Of a DNA stretch of 24,657 nt, positions 19,867-24,657 are shown piece by piece. Below the pieces are notes generated by a model, which worked only from the letters and a program-made list of their open reading frames with translations, was not told the origin of the DNA and ran no database searches. The stretch's first letter is position 1. Each line of letters begins with the position of its first letter. A program made the translations under genes and the position numbers. Source of the DNA: Discostella pseudostelligera (lineage: Eukaryota > Bacillariophyta > Thalassiosirophyceae > Thalassiosirales > Thalassiosiraceae); NCBI GenBank assembly GCA_036940085.1, contig JALLBK010000090.1:1-24657 (forward strand), read 5' to 3'.

Positions 19867-20318
19867 TACCCCGGGGTTCCTAGTTATAGTACTACACATG
19901 TGTCAGCTGGTGTCGTTTTCTTAAATCTTTGCCCAAAAATTTAAAATTTGTGACGTACTCCTACTTAAGTATCGCTTGAAATCTGCTTGAAAAGTTGAAG
20001 AGGTGATGTCTCGTTTTGTGAATGCTAAATTAACTTATCTCGCGAATATTATTTGTCCTCTGCTTTGATCGCAGTTGCCGGTTGCCTTTCTATCTCGCCG
20101 GCACGAGACGGGAAATTTCTTCAAAAGCCAACAACGAACACGAACACGAACACCATTCAACATCGTTACCTCGCCGTTCTTGCACATTCTACCTCTCCTA
20201 CACACACAGACCCGCGCTCAACCACCACACAAAAACCACTGGTCGATAGGTTCAAGTCCAAGACCCTTCATTCAACTCAAGATCAATATTCGAATTCTTT
20301 ACACCCCCACTCCTTATC

Positions 20319-22202
20319 ATGAATCCCAGCGGAAGCCACTACCATGCCCCAGCGGCGGGCTATCAACATCATATTCAACAGCGGGCCTCGATGTCCGCCG
20401 CGAAGCACCATGCCCCCCAACCGGACGCCGCCAAGTCCCAATCTCAACTTGTTGGGGATGGTGCACCGCCACGAGACGCGACCACCCTTATTGCAACTCC
20501 GACCTATCGGGACGTGCTGAATGGCCGCGGACAGGGAGTGCAGCGTCACCCTGGAAACGTCAAGTATCGGGCCTTGGTGTACGTCAATAAGGTGCGAAAG
20601 TCTTTGCGTCCATATCAGTACCCCTCTGCGCCAGCCGCCGGCTTATCTACGGAGGAGGGTAGTACTGTTGCGTCCAAATGTTATTTCGCCGCACATGATG
20701 TGTCTAATATTTTATTCTTCACACACAGGGTCTCTATGCCAAGTGCCCACGGAATGATAAGATTAAGATATCCAAGGTAAGATACTTTTCTCCCATCGAT
20801 ATGACGTTGATGTATGGTATGGGGGAGGGGGGCGTTCTCTCGAATGTGTGTTTGGAATACGAACCCTCAATCCTCCTCTCCCTTGAAATTCGGAGAACCT
20901 TCCGTTTATGTTACCTCAGTCGAATCTCACAATTTCTCTTGTCGACTTATTCTCTATTCTTACCATATATTTTCACAGGGTATTGTCGCCGCTGTACGGG
21001 AAGTGGGAGGTAGATTTTTGGAAATGGACGAGCGCACCAGCCTCTACTACGACATTGGTGACAAGAAGGCAACGGAGAAGACAAGTCAAGCACTCCGGGA
21101 GGGTCAGACGCAAATTCGGAAGAACATCTATCGCGACGAAACAGCTGGGTTGCAGTCTTATGATATGTCGCTGATTTCGAACCTTTCATCGACGGCGTCC
21201 GGCGCTCCCATCCAGCGTGAGATATCTGAATTAGGATATTTTGGATACTCCGTGCAAGTTCTGGAGGCGTTCTACAGCGCAGATGAAAATGCTGCGCAAT
21301 CATCAGCTCCGAATGTTCCAGTGGTTCATTCACTTACTCCTACACCCAGTGTCGCTGCCAGTTCTCCCGCTGCATATTCCAACAACTCGGCCGCAATGGC
21401 CATGGCCCTAGACCAATTCCCTGGAGCGGTTCCAGCCCCTCAAGTTCGACCGACACAACAGAATCAGGTGGCCCCCCTGTTCCTCGCAGCTCAACCTCAA
21501 CCTCAGATAGACACTCCACTTGCTTTGATGAGTCATCACTATACCAACCCTTCCGTGCGCTTCTCCGAATCAGGTGTAGCTGGTGGTGGTGGTGGTCGTC
21601 CCTCGGTTGGACGCCTCACCAACGTTAGCCTTGCGAGCATGATCTCAATCAATTCACTTCGTCAGCTACTTGAATCTGCACGTAACGAAAGTTATCATCC
21701 AACACCAGACTGGGATGGGACGCGCGGTTCTATCTCATCAGCTCTGAGCACCGAGATACGTGATTTAATACGATTTACTGAGCCGCAGCTGATACAGGTT
21801 GAGACTATGGCCATGGATGATATCATTGAAGGTTATAAGGATGTCATGTTTGCTGAGAACTACATGAAGGACCGGATATCGGAATTGAGATTCACTGACA
21901 CGAGCAGGGATTACGGTTCCAGGGTAGGCGGAGGCGGTGATCATAATCTGAGGTACACAGATTCTACCGAGTCTACGATTTATTCTCGAACCTCATTGAT
22001 GGATGCATCTATGATGACGATAAATGCAGAGGAAATGTCCTACTACTCGGGCCCGGATGGCAAAAGGTATCATATTCCCAGTTCACAGCAGCAGAGTCAG
22101 CAGCGACAGCGCTCGTCCGTAAATGATAGTGGAGATATCGCATCGGCTGAGTTGCTCCTCGGATTGTCGACTGATCACTACGGGGCTAATCGTCACTCAT
22201 AA
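20319..22202 (+). CDS. DUF6824-domain protein, three exons, 514 aa (copy 1)
   Basis: Spliced model: 20319-20591, 20729-20776, 20979-22202; introns 137 and 202 bp, both phase 0, donors GTGCGA and GTAAGA, acceptors ACACAG and TTCACAG. Domain at about 62-160: TPTYRDVLNGRGQGVQRHPGN, then the tiny 16-codon exon (GLYAKCPRNDKIKISK), then VGGRFLEMDE...YYDIGDKKATEKTSQALRE. This is the DUF6824 pattern abundant in diatoms; the family is usually viewed as nuclear and possibly DNA-binding, but its function is unproven. The C-terminal part (about 190-500) has ELGYFGYSVQVLEAFY, AMAMALDQFPG, SLRQLLESAR and ISELRFTDTS blocks shared with the neighbouring inverted copy, ending in a Gln/Ser-rich tail. The ATG at 20319 opens the long frame and precedes a His/Ala/Gln-rich leader. 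The model is strongly supported by the paralog's matching introns. Confidence 0.85.
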
Positions 22203-22662
22203 ACTCGCTGTATTGATACTTATTCGTCGTAATGTCAATCGACACTAATGCATGCGAAGTTGTTCCCGCTTTGCAATATGTTGTACCCTTGAAGTTATGA
22301 CGGAGGCGTTGGGACGACGAAGAGTCTGTATCTCAGCACTTCGAATCCAATGCAAGCACAAACTAATATGATTAGAAGCGTTCACTGGCCTCCTTCATCC
22401 TCCGCAAACGACTCACTTGCGACAAAGTGTATTTGAGTTCCTATGGAACGGTAAGTAATACCTTTTATACAATACTCTTGTCATCTTTGAGATGAACAGA
22501 TAGCCGTAAATTATTGAACTCTCGATCATTGGGGAAAAACAAATATCCTAAATTTTCTTACTTCGCTATTGAATAGGTCTTAAATAACGTTCACGGGGAA
22601 TACGGCATGCACTTGAAACAAATTTTCAGCTCGTGGACCTGCATGTTTGATACCCCAAGTAG
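22203..22662. other. Intergenic region between convergent DUF6824 genes
   Basis: 460 bp between the two stop codons. No open frame or structured repeat of note was seen apart from a small near-palindrome GGTAAGTAATACC (about 22450-22462). It must hold both 3' ends and the axis of the inverted duplication. Confidence 0.5.
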
Positions 22663-24088
22663 TTATTCTGCATTATCGATGGAAGGGCGCTCTTGATGCT
22701 GCACATGCTCATCAAAGTAGGACATGTCGTCTCGAGCAATCGTCATCAGGGAAGCACGCATTAAGGAGGATCTCGAATAAAACGTAAAATCTGTGTTTCT
22801 AGGATTCAGATCTCCGTCACCCAAGACCATCTCAAAGTCTTTGCTCATTTCAGTAAGTCTCATATCAGTAAGTCTCAATTCGGAAACTCGATCATTCAAA
22901 ACGTCGAAGGCAACATCCTCAATTTGCGCCAGTAGAGACTCCGATGTTCGAATCAAAGCACGTACCTCATTACTCGGTAATGACATCATGGTTCCACGCG
23001 CTCCCATCCACTCGACCGCCGGCATATCAGTTTCGACACGAGCCGACTCCAGCAGTTCGCGAATCGAACCGATCGAGAAACTAGACGTAGTGAACCGTCC
23101 GACCGAGGGGCGGACGTCTACCGCTTCCGCAAGGGGCAAGGAAGTGTCCGTAAAAACGGCAGGGAATTGATCGAGGGCCATGGCCATCGCATCGTTGTTG
23201 GCTGCAGTAGGGACAGCATCGGGAACATTCTTAGGTTCCGGTGTGTCAGTAGTAGCATCCTCGTGCTCCTTGTAGAGAGCATTCAATACATGCAAGGAAT
23301 ACCCAAGGTATCCCAGTTCTGATACTGCGTTAAATGAGTTCGACTGTACCGCCTCTGCCTCGCCACGATAAAGCTTCTGCCGCGTTTTAGGCTGATTCTC
23401 TCGGAGGGATTGGCCCGTCTTTTTCGTAGCTTCCTTGTCTCCGACGTCCGAGTATGTTTGAGTGCGGGGGTCAAATTCCAAAAATCTTCCACCCTGCTCA
23501 CGCACCGCGGCTACAATTGCCTGTGATAAATTGCAGATATTAAAGTGCAGATATATTTCAAGGTGAGAACGGAGAAATGCGATTTGTTTGTTTGATGATT
23601 ACAATTTGCAAATCGGAAAGCAGGTAATGAAACTCACCTTCGATATTTTCATCTTCTCATCTAACGTGGGAGCAGTGGCATAGATAGCCTGTGTCATGAG
23701 TCATGAGGGCACGAATTTGATTGTCGAGCAAACAAAACGGATAGTGAGTAAATGTATTTGCGAAGGACGGTAAATACATCCCTACCACAGGACATGAACG
23801 TTTTGATGACAGTCGAGTATGAAGTACTGCAGGCAAATACTGTCGCACCTGATTGGCAAACACCAACGCCCTAAAGATGACATTTCCAGGATGGCGTTGT
23901 ACGCCCATTCCCTGGCCATACAGTCTGTCTCGATAGGTCGGAGCAGTGATAAGGGTCGTCTCTCCTTGGTATTCTCGGTATCCGGAAGTGATGGCAACCG
24001 GGTTGGGGTAGGGAGGCTGTGCGGCAGCTAGCGCGACATGCTGCTGATGCGCCGTGGCAATGGCATCGTTGGTTCCGACGTGGTTCAT
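22663..24088 (-). CDS. DUF6824-domain protein, three exons, 382 aa (copy 2, inverted)
   Basis: Spliced model, exons in order: 24088-23849, 23688-23638, 23520-22663; introns 160 and 117 bp, both phase 0, donors GTGCGA and GTGAGT, acceptors CACAG. Domain at about 50-150: APTYRDRLYGQGMGVQRHPGN, the 17-codon middle exon (AIYATAPTLDEKMKISK), then QGGRFLEFDP...YSDVGDKEATKKTGQSLRE. Relative to copy 1 the usual GRG motif reads GQG, and two aromatic/acidic positions differ (YSDVGD for YYDIGD), so this copy may have diverged in binding. The C-terminal module matches copy 1 (ELGYLGYSLHVLNALY, AMAMALDQFPA, SIRELLESAR, VSELRLTDM) but is about 120 residues shorter, lacking a Gln/Pro-rich insert and the Gln-rich tail. 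A 5-residue duplication (RLTDM/RLTEM) is present. Intron positions identical to copy 1 confirm common origin. Confidence 0.85.
22851..22877. repeat. 15-bp period tandem duplication within copy 2
   Basis: CAGTAAGTCTCA occurs at 22851-22862 and 22866-22877. The period of 15 bp keeps the reading frame and gives the 5-residue repeat RLTDM/RLTEM in the minus-strand protein. Confidence 0.75.
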
Positions 24089-24267
24089 ACTCTAGCGCTC
24101 AATGGTACAAGACGAAGATCTTTAGTAGGTGGATTGTAGGTCAATGTGTCGTTTATGTGTGTTGGTATGGTATTAATTGAGCGTTCGTATTGAAGTATTG
24201 AGTGTTTTGTTATTGATGGATTGATGGATTGGGCGGATGACGGACACCCCAACCATACCTCGAGAAG

Positions 24268-24350
24268 CGGGGCTCTAACGACGGACAGGCGACGTCCCCC
24301 TGAGTAGACGGGGCTCTTACGAGAATTTGATGAATTCGCCTGTCCGTCGT
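24268..24350. repeat. Composite of 15-bp inverted repeat and 14-bp direct repeat
   Basis: ACGACGGACAGGCGA (24278-24292) is exactly inverted as TCGCCTGTCCGTCGT (24336-24350). Interleaved with it, CGGGGCTCTAACGA (24268-24281) recurs as CGGGGCTCTTACGA (24309-24322) with one mismatch. The result can form a 15-bp stem with a 43-nt loop. Confidence 0.85.
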
Positions 24351-24473
24351 ATTATTCCCGTAATAGGGGTGATGACGGAGAAGGAAAGGCAAGAGAAAGA
24401 GCAAAGAGCAAGCACGATCTAAGTACTCCTAGGAAAGACTCCGGTGCCAAACTCGTGCGAGCTCGTGAGTTCA

Positions 24474-24486
24474 TTTTGGCGCGAAA
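24474..24486. promoter_or_regulatory. E2F/DP-like palindromic site
   Basis: TTTTGGCGCGAAA matches the classical E2F consensus on both strands around a GGCGCG core. It is about 390 bp upstream of the DUF6824 copy 2 start, and may instead serve a gene outside the window. A role in cell-cycle control is inferred from the motif alone. Confidence 0.4.
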
Positions 24487-24550
24487 TAGACTCGACTTAT
24501 CTCTCTCTATGCTCACGTGACCATACGCAAGTACCAAGAGAGCAGGGTCA

Positions 24551-24570
24551 CTTAACTTAACTTAACTTAA
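24551..24570. repeat. (CTTAA)4 tandem array
   Basis: Four exact CTTAA units, flanked by GGTCA on the left (24546-24550) and GGTCAC on the right. A short microsatellite with flanking duplication; no function is evident. Confidence 0.8.
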
Positions 24571-24657
24571 GGTCACTTTCCTTTCATTCCCCTACCATCT
24601 TCTACTAGCCCGACTGCGTCGGGAAAGGGACTGCGTCGGCTAGCGCAGTGCGTGTGG

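Larger units (their letters stand above)
18911..20318. other. Long intergenic region: transposon right flank and upstream of DUF6824 gene
   Basis: 1.4 kb without a supported gene. Open frames near 19422-19770 overlap on opposite strands and show no domain or plausible composition. Contents: the imperfect palindrome 19249-19312; AAAACATTG at two places near 19210 and 19239; a GACGTACGTC palindrome at 19856-19865; and a pyrimidine- and ACA-rich leader (about 20120-20318) just before the DUF6824 start, probably its 5' UTR. Confidence 0.45.
24089..24657. promoter_or_regulatory. Upstream region of DUF6824 copy 2 with several repeats
   Basis: 569 bp to the window edge, no gene seen. Nearest the gene is AT-rich spacer with tandem ATTGATGG (about 24213-24228). 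Further out are a composite repeat (24268-24350), an E2F-like palindrome (24474-24486), a (CTTAA)4 array (24551-24570) and a GACTGCGTCGG direct repeat (24612-24622, 24629-24639). The outer part may belong to a neighbouring gene beyond the edge. Confidence 0.45.

Noticed and set aside
1..24657. CRISPR array, rRNA genes or operon-like prokaryotic cluster
   Set aside because: No regularly spaced identical repeats of suitable length, no rRNA-like sequence, and genes are intron-bearing with mixed orientation.

Overview
The window looks like nuclear DNA of a diatom, probably a centric species. The reasons are short spliceosomal introns (about 76-202 bp, GTGAGT/GTAAGT-type donors) in compact genes on both strands, two genes with the diatom-enriched DUF6824 domain, a secreted protein with an ASAFAP-like plastid-targeting motif, and mobile-element proteins of kinds known from stramenopiles. 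The organism is inferred; there is no rRNA or organellar marker.

Layout. 80-2611 (-): an uninterrupted 843-aa tyrosine recombinase, Crypton-like, with two strong hairpins upstream (2801-2852). 3051-3812 (+): a plastid-targeted protein of unknown function. 4178-7657 (-): a four-exon armadillo-like protein of 1054 aa, all introns phase 0. It shares a 308-bp divergent promoter with 7966-10213 (+), a five-exon nuclear protein with a PHD finger at each end and a SANT-like segment. 10369-11289 (-): a serine-rich diatom-type protein of unknown function. 11852-12918 (+): a tentative three-exon membrane protein.

13591-18910 reads as one DNA transposon with two divergent genes: a coiled-coil accessory protein (-) and a C2H2-plus-DDE transposase of CACTA/Plavaka type (+). 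The transposase frame is interrupted by one TGA codon (16622-16624). The 667-bp spacer between the two genes carries an iterated TTTCCCRCCAAAT motif. Terminal repeats were not found, but AT-rich palindromes lie on both sides.

20319-22202 (+) and 22663-24088 (-) are tail-to-tail DUF6824 paralogs (514 and 382 aa). Both introns sit at the same positions in each, and they share a long C-terminal module outside the named domain. The right edge (24089-24657) holds a composite inverted/direct repeat, an E2F-like palindrome and a (CTTAA)4 array.

How the genes relate: the ARM-like and PHD genes may be co-regulated through their shared promoter, and the DUF6824 pair comes from an inverted duplication. 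The two mobile elements are unrelated in mechanism (tyrosine recombinase versus DDE). No operon-like system, CRISPR array, tRNA or rRNA was seen. The most unusual content is the divergent two-gene transposon with its motif-array promoter, and the extended tyrosine recombinase.
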